Source: Dermacentor variabilis (lineage: Eukaryota; Arthropoda; Arachnida; Ixodida; Ixodidae). Taken from it: 64,000 nt of DNA. A model generated the notes under the pieces. That model ran no database searches. It had not been told where the DNA came from and saw only the letters and a program-made list of their open reading frames with translations. This document shows, one piece after another, positions 41,713 through 53,085 of this stretch; within the stretch, counting starts at the first letter, position 1, and every line of letters begins with the position of its first letter. The position numbers and the translations under genes were made by a program. The stretch covers positions 119,310,105 to 119,374,104 of the forward strand of contig NC_134572.1 in NCBI RefSeq assembly GCF_050947875.1, written 5' to 3'.

Positions 41713-41772
41713 GATTCGAACCACGGGCCTCTCGCACGCGAGGCGGGTGTTCTACCTCTACGCCGCCGCTGC
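41706..41772 (-). mobile_element. tRNA-like relic (anticodon region CGC)
   Basis: Read on the minus strand: GCGGCGTAGAGGTAGAACAC (A-box-like), loop CTCGCGT and GGTTCGAATCC (perfect B box). An anticodon loop with CGC can be drawn, but its stem has a C-A mismatch and the T stem pairs poorly, and no acceptor stem closes well. It is therefore more likely a tRNA-derived SINE head or pseudogene than a working tRNA. Confidence 0.6.
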
Positions 41773-44700
41773 ACCCACTAAGTAGAAGTTATGCCAGCTT
41801 CAATACTATTGAGGCGTTTTTCGTTAAAGTAGATAACCCTGTACAATCTATTACGCAATATTGAAATTGTTTACTCCTTAAAATCCGCTAGATCTAGATT
41901 ATTTTCTGCTAGATTAAGGATGCTTGCCCAGACTTGTTGCATCTGTTACGGAGCTTTGAACAGCTGCTTACTAGAGTTGAAAAAAAAAACAAACAAAAAA
42001 AACAAGCAAACAAACGATCATCTTCGACATGCACTAAATAATTAGGAGCCTGAATCTCATTGCTGAGACTGCATTGTAATCTCGGTGTTTTAATAAGAAA
42101 GCTTCTGAACCCGGCAATAATCTCGGGATGACTTTATGAAGCTGTAGACACCAGCATGAAGCCGACGTCATCGTTGCTCTTATTTTCGCTGTTTAAGTCT
42201 CGTCATCTGCACTCTCCAAACCGACCGTTGGTTGGAGTGCAAGTGCAGCCACTCTGGCATACGTCCGTTGTACTGCCGGTTTGACACTGCAATAAGAAAA
42301 AAAATACAGATGAATTGTATTAATTTGCAGTAAAGCCCTCACTTAACAGTCAAGCAAACATTTTTCCCCCTGGGGCTTGTCAGGGACAAAATGACAAGCA
42401 CAGCTCTTGAATGTCATAGCATTTATTAGTCATGAACAGCGTTTGTATAAGCCGCCACTATTGAGCAAGAAAAAAAAACAGCACTATTAACAAATCTTTG
42501 CTGCTATAGTGTGTTGCTTGCATGCATTCAAGCATGCAAAAAAAAAAACTTTTTTTTTACACCTTCGGGAATGCCGCCGCCTCGAAGGCCTCGGCAGTAG
42601 GCCCCCGCCGCAGGCATTCTTCGACCTCTCTGCCTCCCAGTGACACTGTGATTATTCTGGCTATAAGAATAGCAACCTTCTATGACATTACTTTTCCCTC
42701 CGTGATGGAGTCGATGGTGCACCGGCAGCATCGCGTTTACTGGTACTAGTTACTTACTGGTGTTAGTTACGTTGCGTGTAGGGCCGCGCCTAGGTCAGAC
42801 CAAGGTGTCTCGCGTGGGCCTCGATTCCTCGCTTCCTAGAAGCTAGCGTCGAGAAATATGCGAACTTTACAACCAAGCTGCCACGCAAGGTTGCGGCCAC
42901 AACAAAACGGTGAAAACTGCTGAGCTCCTTATTCAATGCCCAAGGCGCTCAGTATACGCCCATCTGCGATGTTATCATTGCGGTCAGCGCAAACGACAGG
43001 AACGCGGAAAAATGACAGCAGTCTTGTGCCACCTTGCAGAATCTGAACACAAATTACAGTGAAGCTGTTGCTTTCGAGCAATGGTCAATAACTTCAGGCG
43101 CCAGTAATTAAGCCACACACTTTAATAAAGCTTTGATAAAACGTTGACCGCGTATATGACTCATCCGTGTCAAACGTTCCCCGCATATAATGCTTTAGAG
43201 CATTGGTTTAAGAATATTTAGCAAACGTCGTACTTCAACCGCAAACATCTAAACTTCTATTTATACCAACCATAATGCCCCACCTCCTTGTTTTTTAATA
43301 TGAAATTTAATCTCGGTGTCGTTTATAGTTATTCGAGTTCAGCTGGGTAAGTTTTACGCTGTTATCAAACGTATACTTATAACTCTCTAAAGTGCTTGCG
43401 CAGATAATTTAGTGTGATAGTCATAATTCGCTTATTTTTAACTATGCTTACACAGCACGCATAAACATGCCCCTTATTTTGACCATATAAAACGAACTGA
43501 CTCCTCTAGTTTACCTAGGGCATCGGACAATCTATACTAAATTTTCACAGGTTGTAATTAAGCAAACAACGATAAAATTTCGCCACGCATTACATTAAAC
43601 AAGCCCCCCCCCCCCTTTATTTCTATTTCTCTCTCTTTACCAAAATTAAACTGCCGTGATATAGAGCTTTCGGAAAACTTAGAAAACGTAGAAGATAACG
43701 GCCGTACACGCAGAAAAAAAATTTACTTTGAAGCTGTTTCTGGGAGTAGAAGGTTTCGAAAACTTTACGTGCATGTTTTTTGCGGCGCCCTGATAAATAA
43801 TGGGTCATTCCCCGTGTCTATATCGAGAGCAAACGTGAGGCATGCTAGGCGTGATGTACGGGAAATCTTGTAGCGTATCGGTTAATTAGGGGCTTATTAG
43901 AAAGTGCTACACCTTTGTTTTATACTGGACAATCGCCTCTTCACAGAAGAAAAAGTTCTAGGACACTGGTCCAGACGGGCTTCGGCATTCAAGGCCTTAA
44001 GGGCTCTGCTGAAGTTTTTAAGGGCTTGTGAATTGTCCAACCGACTTTGATTGTTGTAGCGCATACCATAGCGTTGCTGTGTCAATTTTTCAGAATTTTT
44101 TTCTTCTTTCTCCTCCTATTTTCTTTACCCCTTTCCTCAGCATAGGGTAGCCAGCCGGTACATACACTGGCTAACCGCCTTGTCTTTCCTCCCCTTTTGT
44201 CTGACTCTCTCTTTGTTTCCTACTTGTTTAAAAGCGTTATGAAGAACGCTCAATAGCTAAAAAAATTTGAGCAACGTAGTTTAAAAGATTATGTAGATCC
44301 AACGCATTTTGGATTCTTCGCGAAGGAATGCTTTGGTGACAAAGTTAATTAAATGCATTAAAAGGTTTCATCTTCTCAACCACGTTTTGCAGCATGGCGA
44401 TGGCGTGCCTCTCCTGCAAGATGGCAAACTGGGGGAGACTCCCCCCCCCCCCCCTAATCACTCGAGTCACGTGACCTACACGAACGCAGATAATAATATC
44501 TCCGGCATTGGCCCAGTTTGCTTATTTCACTATTTCAAGGTCCGGTCCACGGTATATTGCGAGAAACCAACCGAACAGGCGTGCCAATGCCCCTGGGTCG
44601 AAAGCACAGAAAGATTCGCTTTGATATAGGAAGTGCTTCGAGCGGCCAATTGAGCTGTAATTTTGCGCGTGTTTGCGGGTTCCTTTCATGCACGGAAAAA

Positions 44701-45728
44701 CACTTTTATGTAGCACGTATTGAGCAACAGAAAGCTGTATCAAGAGTTTTTCATGCTGCTCTACAATTTTCTCATTGACACTTTTCATCTAACCATAATA
44801 CTTGAGAAGTTGATTAATTAATTAAGAGTAACGATTCAGTAATATCATTCAGCCTAATTAGGCTGAATGAAAAATATATTCCGAGTATCACCAAACAACG
44901 GCAACCATTAATTAATTAATTTATTTATTTATTTCACATACCCTCAAGAACGGAGTAATCACAGAGGGAAGTGGGGTGCATGCTTAAAGAAGTAAGAACA
45001 ATTATATTACCTTAGTTCTGTGCAGCTTCGTGGCATTTGCATATTTTTAATCTTTGGGTCAGGTTACGTGGAGCGACCTGTGTATGTCGCACTGAGGCTA
45101 TTCGTTACTTTGTTATTTCACTGCGTAATTCCGTATGAACAGAGCAGGTAACTCGCGCTTCTGTGGGCTTGGCGTATAGACTAATTTGTTGCACATCCTG
45201 CGTGTGACCTATTGGGTAAGATAGCAGCTGCAGCACGCCGATTAGGTTTAAATGCGGACCACTTCCGAGCGAGATACCCCGCGAGCAAGCATTTAACATA
45301 TACCGCTACTGCCATGCAGGTTATCAATTCTCTTTTACCAATTTCGAGCGATATCGGATATTATAAACTCAAGATGGTCTTTCTCGGGAATAAATGCTTG
45401 CTGCTTACAGGGCCGCTGCATCTGCTCATGCTTGTCCTCGGTCCGCTTGATTCGACGAACGCACTGAAAGATAAAACATAATTAATTACATTATCGCTTT
45501 GAAGATGAGGGAAAGCGGAACTTCCGCAAGACACAGTGACAATGCAAGGCAATGAGAATGTTGCGAAGACAAACATTTACGAGCACAACTAATAGGACGC
45601 TTAGCACGTATTTTAATTTTGAAAGGTTAGCGTATGATAACTTACTGTGCTGCGGCGGTGACACCCAAGTGCAAACGATAAAGAAAGAAATACAGAAAGA
45701 AAGTACGAAAGAAAAGTCACTGAGCATC

Positions 45729-45731
<3 letters not shown>

Positions 45732-45792
<61 letters not shown>
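45732..45792. repeat. GA dinucleotide microsatellite, about 30 units
   Basis: Equivalent to the shorter tract at 9463-9506. Confidence 0.92.
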
Positions 45793-45796
<4 letters not shown>

Positions 45797-46356
45797 TTCT
45801 ATGTGGCAGGCCAGCCTGACCTGCTGTGTTCAAGCCAGCTTCTCATCACTGGGGTAATGGAAAGAAAAGCAGAAAGCAAAAAAAAAAAAAAGAATCGAGA
45901 ACAATAATGATTCATGAAAAATAGATGTGGATGCACAAAAAATAGAAGAAAACTTGGAGCATGTATTACAATCACACACCCGGTTTAACTGTGTCTCAAA
46001 CAAGCCACAGTGGCCTTCACGACCTTTCACGCAGAGTAATTCGGCCGTGGTCTAGAAAGACTTTCAGAAAAGTGACCGGTTGTCGATTCGTCCCTGAGAT
46101 ATAATGTGATTAAGTTTTCTGCACAAATAATAGTAAACTGGGCTAGTTCGAATACATTCATTGTTCGTCCATCCGTCTCCGTTCATTGAGCTGCTACGCA
46201 ATGAGTGGACATTATGCTTTCGCGAGCACAGCGAACACTCAAAAAGCGCGTGATCAATAGTCTCCAGAATTATAGAAGGAAAGCAACTACACTCTAAGAA
46301 ATGTTAAATATGACCAGTGAAAAAAGAGAGTTAGTTGACATCTTCTTTTGTTGTAT

Positions 46357-46357
<1 letters not shown>

Positions 46358-46444
<87 letters not shown>
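46358..46444. repeat. CAA trinucleotide expansion, about 29 units
   Basis: The paralogous position near 10062-10075 has only about three CAA units, so the tract expanded after duplication. The poly-Gln (plus) and poly-Val (minus) frames through it are artefacts of the repeat. Confidence 0.92.
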
Positions 46445-47107
46445 AGAAGTCCCGCATCGCGAAGCGTTTCACAGATGTTACTGTAAGATGACTATGATAT
46501 GAAAGTGACATACAAATGACGTACGTTGTATATATATTGTGTGTAACAGAACAGACGCATGTGCGATCACGGTTATAGGAAGTGCCTGTAAAATACGTGG
46601 TGTTTAATGACAGCTGTAGCTGCGCGTTCCCCGTGTCTGTGCACCAGGTGATTGCCTTCATCTAGTTGTTCCCTCTTTACAACTTGCAAATCACTACATT
46701 GAACATTTTCCGCTAGTTTGCAGTGCAAATGTTCTGCAACTGTTGCAGAAATGGACGGAAATTTTATTATGCTGAGGCAGATTACAGAGCTCCCGTAAAA
46801 CAAAACGCATGGGTAATTCTGAAAAAACGTAGCAGGCAAATCTGTTCAACGATAGAACATGCAATCCGGGGATTCTTGTCCAATACTTTACTGAAATATT
46901 CTGGAAATTTGTTTTTAGAATGTATATAGGAGGAAGGCACGACGTTATCCAGTCAGATTTCGCTAGACGACTATCTGTGAAGCCGTCCGCTTTGCGTCTC
47001 TTACTTATTTTTCTTTTACCTTAGAATACTGCAGGCCACGGTGTGGTCCAAGCTGGAGAGTCCATACGAAATACGCAGTAACAAGACGACCAGAAAATGA
47101 GAAAAGT

Positions 47108-47134
47108 TAGATATAGATAGATAGATAGATAGAT

Positions 47135-47189
<55 letters not shown>

Positions 47190-47192
47190 AAA
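47108..47192. repeat. GATA then GAAA compound microsatellite
   Basis: About six GATA units run into about 14 GAAA units. The duplicate at about 10750-10770 has only a few GAAA/GAAG units. Confidence 0.9.
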
Positions 47193-47592
47193 GAAAACGG
47201 AGCAATACACGTTGTAATCAGCACTCTTGAAAGTAACACTCCAATTCACGAACAAAATCATTTCTACCAAATGTCTTTCTCCTGGCTCCAGAAGGGGACC
47301 CAATCAGGGCATATTTAAGTCTTTGCAGCGCTCTGCTAACTTGGCCAACTATGCTTAGTTTCCGGTAGGCTTTAACTGATGCGGCACTTGTTCGGGCGCT
47401 GCCAACCGCCCGCTGCTATTGTTCTCAGAATATGCTTATGCAAATTAGGCATTTTCTTTCTCCGTGGTTGGAAAATACAAGTGCGGCATCCGAACTTTGC
47501 TGTTACAGCCATGGTTCTTAACGGAAAAACGCACACAGAGCTTGGCGGTGGAAGAAACCGAAGCCTACCGCGACATGATCGCGTGCTAGGCC

Positions 47593-48004
47593 TGGGGTGC
47601 TATGCAGGATGCGCCGAGTTTGGCGAAACTCGGGATCTTCACGAGCTCTGGCGACACCCCAAGATGAAAGCACGAATGGTACCGAGACACAGTTTATCTT
47701 TCGACAAGCCTCCAGTTTCATTGGTTTATCTAGATTCACTCTGGCTGGCTATCATTCCTTGGGCGTTGCCTTCTGGGCGGTCGACTAACTGGGGCTCACG
47801 TGATCATACCGTCGGTGCATGGTCGTGCCTTCTTTCACTTGTTTGTCGTTCCACCGAGTGCATTACATGCACAAGCGAGTTATAATACAAACGCATTTAG
47901 TACAATATTATTAATTAGTTTAACGTGGTTTAGAAGCATTTTAAAGCTTACAACATGTACACTGAATGTGCATTAGACTAATTTGTAATTTAGTACGCTT
48001 CGCA
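47593..48004. other. Spacer, nothing recognised
   Basis: Sequence after block beta copy 2. Short open frames only, no family recognised. Confidence 0.3.
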
Positions 48005-49600
48005 TTAGGCGTAAGCTGCTGACACGCACGTGGTAGTAGCGAAATGCCATACTAAAACGCTGCTGCCACGCACGGAAGTGACGTCAGAGTTATGATGACG
48101 TTGTTTAAACAAGTATGACGTGTTCCGGTTTATAGTTTTGCGCGCGCTGCTGGAGCTGCTTCAGCTTTTCAGCTTAGCTAAGACACAATTTTACGGTTTC
48201 TTACTGTATTGTGTGCTAGAATGTTGTTCTAGTTGCGCTGGAAGAATCGGATGGTGTTCGAACTTGCGATCACGAGCGACACTTGGACGCAACGCTGGAG
48301 CAGCTCGTTTCCTTATGCCTTGCAGCGCGTTTATGGTTGGTAGTGTGGTCTTATGTAGCTCCTGTTACGTTTTTCAGTGCTCTTGTTTGTTGAATTTGCT
48401 GTTGTGAATGGGGCACATGTTGGCTTTCAGTATGGCAGAACTTTTTTCTCTTATGGTAAAAACGTTTAAACGCGTTCTAAACTCTTGTCGCTGCAGCCAG
48501 AGTGCGGGAAGCCTCGAGCTCGCTTCTTCCCGGCGCCGCCCCGGCTTCGAGGGCCGCCGGGGACCTTCTCCATCGGCGTTGCCGCCGCTGGGAGACGACT
48601 CTCAAAAGTTCAGAGTTGGCAGACCGCAGCTCTGGGCCATCCGGCAAGCCGAAATTGCCGCTCGAGTTCAACGACTTCGAGCCGCCACCTGACAAAAACT
48701 GCCGGACCATTCTCTATTAAAGTTTCTTCTTCATCCTTCGTAGGATTGCTGTTGCATATATTGCCCGAGTAAGTGCTGTTGCAATTTTTTTACGGCAATG
48801 TCGCATTTACCTCTACTGTTTCTTGTCTTGCATCTTCATGCTGTTTCCCTGTTTACCTCGGATTTTGGTGGCTAGCGAATCGCGACTTGCTTGTGCACCT
48901 GCTCGTTACAGTTCAAAAGGCACATGTTGAGCAACCTGAATGTAAACTATGAAGACAAATATTGCAAAAGGTGGCCCAGCCACTCATAGCTCTACTTTGG
49001 TTCAATATTGTTGTAAAGTTTGGCTGTCTTGAAGACCGAGAAATTTTCTTAAATTTCTTCCAGCTAGTTTGCTAAGCTGCTATTTAGTATTGCTTCTTAT
49101 GATGGCGCTGTGCGAGGTACCAGGTTTGCGCAAATGTTCCTCGCAACTTGTTTGTAGACATGACGTAGCTTCATTGCAGGAACCTGCATTTTGTTATACA
49201 TGTGAAATGCATGCTAATATGACCAGTGTGGGCTTGCAGGTCCATGCATGCCGCTCTCAAGCAAATGCCGTTTCCATTGTACGAATCTTCCTTGACCTTG
49301 CTGCACTTCACAGGGCTTGTTTGGTTAATCCTTTTGTCTGTGCAATAGAATGCTCATAGGTCTTGAGCTTTACCCTGATCCTTTTGTCCAACAAAAAAAA
49401 AAACTCTTTAGGCATTGCGTTAGGGAACATATCTGGGTGATAATGTGACAATCTTTGCCTCTATAACCTTTCTTTTCTCCCATCTTCAGTGAAGTTGTCA
49501 ACCACCTGTCCCTTTGTTCGAACAGAGTGCCATGCATTGACAGAAATTCTCATCACAACAAGAAAATCTCTGAAGGAAATTTTTGAAACTGACTAGGACT
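48005..49600 (+). repeat. Duplicated module epsilon, copy 1 (possible gene remnant)
   Basis: Aligns with 50570-52310. Near its start are CGGAAGTGACGTCA (an ETS-like site fused to a CRE palindrome TGACGTCA at 48077-48084) and GCGCGCGCTGC. The shared reading frame begins near 48408 (LAFSMAELFSLMVKTFKRVL here, VFSLAALSSLMTERFKIFLN in the other copy). Both copies have a donor-like GAGTAAGTG (48769; 51145) and, about 750-1,050 bp later, an acceptor-like polypyrimidine plus CAG before GAAGTTGTC (49489; 52197). These features suggest a duplicated, possibly transcribed module, but I recognise no protein. It could equally be an old transposon. Confidence 0.45.
48497..48718 (+). other. GC-rich 222-bp block present in only one copy of module epsilon
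   Basis: The block runs from CAGCCAGAGTGCGGGAAG to GGACCATTCTCTATTAAAG, is far more GC-rich than its surroundings, and has no stop in any of the three plus frames. In the other copy of the module this position (about 51068-51110) holds unrelated T-rich sequence. One frame ends LPLEFNDFEPPPDKNCRTIL then TAT TAA and looks protein-like. It may be a captured exon or processed fragment. I do not recognise the protein. Confidence 0.35.
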
Positions 49601-50313
49601 TCGTCTTGGGCAAGTTGGTGAAATCTGCGACGCATTTTTTTTTTTTTTTTTTTTGTGCGCAAAAAGATATTTATAGAAGAAGGACGCATGAAAGTGCGAA
49701 CTACCAACTGACTTAATGATTCAAAGGATGGAAGATAGGGTACAAATTTTGTGCACATGCAAGAGGCGAATGTTGTGACAGTGCTAGTTTGTCTAGTAAT
49801 GCTACAAATCGGCATTAAACAAGTGCACTTCTGGGGAATTAAGGCAGTTGAAGTGCTACTGACATGTGCACCATCTCTCTGATAAAATATTCCTTCGCGA
49901 GTTCATGTGCTGTTTTGTTGCTACTTCTGCCCAGGATCACAATGTTGGAAAGCACGGCTCACATGAGCAGGCCTTGCAATGTGCGCTGCACCATCCGGTT
50001 TATTTAAATTGTTTGAATGCTCCCTCAAATAGTCATTTAGGCATTGGGCCGTTTGGTCTACATAGAACTTGCCACAGCCGAGAGGTATCTCATAGACCAA
50101 CCCACAGCACAATGCAAAATGGTTGGCATGATTTTTCATACACCCTTGTCTCGTGGTATGAGAGCCACTAGCAAAATTATTTGCTTTCACGTCGATAAAT
50201 GTTGTACACTGTTGCACACATTTTTGGCGTGACAGAATGGGTCTTTTTTTTTTTTTGCATGAGTGCGAACATTCATAGCGATGGAAACACAAAAATTGTT
50301 TCAAGTGAGGCAC
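49601..50313 (-). pseudogene. Penelope-like element GIY-YIG fragment and 3' region
   Basis: The minus frame ending at 49921 reads GLVYEIPLGCGKFYVDQT then AQCLNDYLREHSNN. This is the PLE GIY-YIG core with Ile-Gly changed to Val-Asp in the second motif half (YVDQT for YIGQT) and Gly-Arg changed to Ala-Gln. The upstream part has the usual basic linker but no RT. Downstream on the minus strand, 49900 to about 49640 is probably PLE 3' non-coding sequence (family resemblance only), ending in an A-run. It belongs to a different, older PLE lineage than the one at 704-4120. Confidence 0.72.
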
Positions 50314-50569
50314 TAGATCACCCAGAGCAACGATCTAAAGAAAACATGTATTTTATGTTAATCTTGATTTATTAAACAATTTTCTCGCCCTAATGTGGCA
50401 AAGAGGACATCTTAACCTCTACACGGACAGGCAGAAGAATGACAATTCCGAACATTTGCCTGCTCCTAACCCCAGTTATTGGCAAATCAGTTCTGTAGAA
50501 ACCCGCAAGATCAAGGAGGGTACACGAAAAGGAAAATTCTTGAGACCCATATGGGTTTTTAAAAAAAGG

Positions 50570-52310
50570 CGGTGACTGGTGACACGCGTAGTAGAGGCGA
50601 AATGCCATACCAAAACGCTACTGCCATGCACGGAAGTGATGTCACATTTTTGACCACGTGATTGTGACGTTTAAACAAGTATGGCGTGTTCCAGTTAACA
50701 ATTTTGCTACAGTTTGCGCGCGCTGCTTCCACTTTTGATTTTAGTTAAAACATAAATTTATGGTTCCTTACTGTATTGTGTAGCAAAATATGCTAGTTAG
50801 TTGTGCTGGGACAACCGAAATGTGCCTGAGCTTGCGATCATGAGCGACACTTGGGCCCACGCCTAAAGCAACTCATTTCCTTATACCTTGCAGTGCCTGT
50901 TATGGTTCATAACGTGGTTTTGTGCAGCTTACTGTTCAGTTTTTCAGTGCTGTTGCTCTTGTTTGCTGAATTTGTTGTAAATGGAGCTCGTGAGTGTCTT
51001 CAGCTTGGCGGCACTTTCTTCTCTTATGACAGAAAGGTTTAAAATATTTCTAAACGTTTGTTGCTGTCGCTTACTTGAGTACGTTGATCGTGAAGACTTT
51101 TCCTTTTTTTTTTCCATCTTTCGTGGGGCTTTGCATAATGTGCGAGTAAGTGAGCTGTCGCAAATTTTTATGGCACTCAATGCAGCGTTTACCTCTACTC
51201 TTCGTCTACTGTACGGTTTCCCTAATCACGGATTTCTCGGCTCGATTGTGAATCACGACTTGCTTGAGAACCTGCTAGAAAGCCCAAAGAAGGCTACAGC
51301 ATCTACATTCTGCGCCTGCTCACAACACTTCAAAATGCACATGTTGAGAAACCCTAATCTAAACTATGAAAACCAGTATATAGGAACGTGTTCTACTCAG
51401 GCTCAATCTTGCTCTCAAATTAAGTTTGTCTTGAAGCCAGAATGCGGTGCAGCTTGTTTCCTAAACTGATATGTATACTAGCATTGTTGTTTCTTACGCT
51501 GTTATCTGAGGCACCATGCTTGCACGAACATTCTTCGCAACTTGTATGGAAATACGACGTAGATTCATTGTAGGAATCAAGCTTTGTGTCCTGTCCTTCT
51601 CTTGGATTTTATTTTCGCGCTATTCTTGAGCTCGAATCAGGAATTTGTCATTGTAGAACCTGCACTAAGTAGATGTGAAATGTAAAGACACTATACTGGT
51701 AGGTGGGTGTACGCAAATGTGTAAGTTTCTAGGCTCATGCCAATCAAGAAAATGCCAATTTTTCATCCCGTGAGTCTTTCTTCACCTTGTGGAATTTCGC
51801 AAGCCTTGTTTCAGTCATCCCTTGGTATCCGTTGCAGCAGCTCAGTGTCTATAGTGCCCTGCTGAGCACAAGCTCAGTGGTTTGATTCCCGGCTCTAACA
51901 GCCACAGTTTGATGGGGGTGAAACGTAAAAACACTTGCATTTGAGCTTTGGGCGCACTTTAAGGAATCTCCGGTGGTCAAAATAAACTAGAACCTACGAT
52001 GTAAACCACAGTGAAGTTACATGTCAAAACCTCACAGTTAAAGTAATCTCTTGATCTGTATAACAAAATTCTGATAAGTTTTATCCCTTAGCATGATCCT
52101 CTTGTCTAATAAAAACTTTTTAAGGCATTGTGTAAAAATATGTTTTGGATGACTACTGAGTATTTTTTCTCAAATCTTTTTCAGCACCAAACCGAAGAAG
52201 TTGTCGATCACTTTGGACTTTTCTCAAACAGGGTGTTGTCCGGTGATTGAATTTCTCTTCACACAAGGACAGATTGTGAAGGAGATTTTGTAAACTATCA
52301 GCAGCAGTAG
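50570..52310 (+). repeat. Duplicated module epsilon, copy 2
   Basis: Matches 48005-49600: AAATGCCATAC, GCGATCATGAGCGACACTTG, TTCCTTATACCTTGCAG and GCACATGTTGAGAAACC. The CRE is degraded here (TGATGTCA). The longest frame (50981-51469, 162 residues, starting MELVSVFSLAALSS) has no recognisable domain and reads through the donor-like site, so it is not a convincing gene. A Ruka copy (51829-52033) interrupts the second half and is absent from copy 1. Confidence 0.5.
51829..52033 (+). mobile_element. Ruka-type SINE, diverged, nearly full length
   Basis: Reads GCAGCAGCTCAGTGTCTATA (A-box region), CTCAGTGGTTTGATTCCCGG (B box), GATGGGGGTGAAACGTAAAA and AATCTCCGGTGGTCAAAAT, then a decayed 3' part. 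The paralogous position in module copy 1 (near 49330) has no SINE. Confidence 0.82.
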
Positions 52311-52319
52311 AGAACGAGG

Positions 52320-53085
52320 CACAAAGAATAAAGGAAATTGATGGACCCAATTTTCTGTTATTTACTATGTTGTGAAGGAAGCAGACAGTGAAGCTGGACA
52401 ATATGTAGGGGAAATCATAATGTAGAAATAATAAGTAAAGAGGAAGTGAAAGTTGATAGAAAGACAACTTGCTGAAGGTGGGAACCGAACCCCCATACTG
52501 TGCATTAAGCATGCCGTGCATTGCCAATTAAGCTACTGATGTGGTCGTCCTCCCATTTACTTGGCTATCTGTGTGTGTGTAAGGGGTAGTCCTGGGAGGG
52601 TTGGCCAGCACTGCTTCTCTCGGCCATGTCAGGGGATGTGGAACATCTCTAACTGATGATGTCAAATTGTATGACTTCAGGATTAGACAACTGGACAACA
52701 AGCCCTTAAATGCTCCCTCATGGCATCAAGGCAGCCAAAGAAAATACCTTTGACCAGTTGCTTGCTGCAAAGCTGATTTACTATGTGACTCCTGTTCTTA
52801 AAAAGGGATGTTCCACATGTGCTGTTGTTGGCTACGAGTGGTCCTGGCTAGCACTACTAGTGCTCTTTTTGTATGTGTACACAAATACCTAAGAAAGTGA
52901 ACAAGGGAGGGCCCTCATGACAGCTTAACTGGTATAGCACAGTACGTATAATGTGGTTCAGCTCCCACCTTTTCATCCACTTTCATTTCCTTTATTTCTA
53001 CATTTCAATGAAACACAATTTCCCCTGTGCTTTCTCTGGCTTTGTAGTCTGTTTTTTCATATAGTAAAAAGAAGGCTGCCTCAAG
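52320..53085. mobile_element. Element with inverted tRNA-like ends
   Basis: The left 52320-52500 and right 52945-53085 are inverted relatives: GGAAGTGAAAGTTGATAG pairs with TCATCCACTTTCATTTCC, and AGGGGAAATCATAATGTAGA with TCTACATTTCAATGAAACAC. Just inside each end is a tRNA-like segment: on the left, minus strand, AGCTTAATTGGCAATGCAC with GGTTCGGTTCC; on the right, plus strand, CAGCTTAACTGGTATAGCAC with GGTTCAGCTCC. The core includes GGGAGGGTTGGCCAGCACTG and CAACTGGACAACAAGCCC, which I recognise from tick repeats. It has no coding capacity. Confidence 0.65.

Larger units (their letters stand above)
41782..47592. repeat. Segmental duplication block beta, copy 2
   Basis: Collinear with 4681-11165 at the anchors listed for that block. 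It lacks the 6975-7756 insertion, with an uninterrupted junction near 44072. Microsatellites are generally longer here. It begins immediately after the tRNA-like relic and ends at GCGTGCTAGGCCTG. Open frames such as 44309-44629 or 47379-47885 have no recognisable domains and are not kept in the paralogous block. No host gene is recognised. Confidence 0.85.

Noticed and set aside
41706..41772. Functional tRNA gene with anticodon CGC
   Set aside because: The B box is good, but the T stem and acceptor stem do not pair and the anticodon stem has a mismatch; a tRNA-like relic fits better.
46301..46661. Poly-Gln (plus) and poly-Val (minus) proteins
   Set aside because: Both are the CAA microsatellite read in two directions; the duplicate block does not have the expansion or the frame.
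47016..47303. Ser/Phe/Leu-rich minus-strand frames that look like membrane segments
   Set aside because: They come from the GATA/GAAA microsatellite.
47379..47885. 168-residue plus-strand frame
   Set aside because: It crosses the edge of duplicated block beta into unrelated sequence, and the paralogous block has a different frame there.
50981..51469. 162-residue plus-strand frame as a host gene
   Set aside because: No domain is recognised, it reads through a donor-like site, and the paralogous module does not keep the frame beyond about 30 residues.
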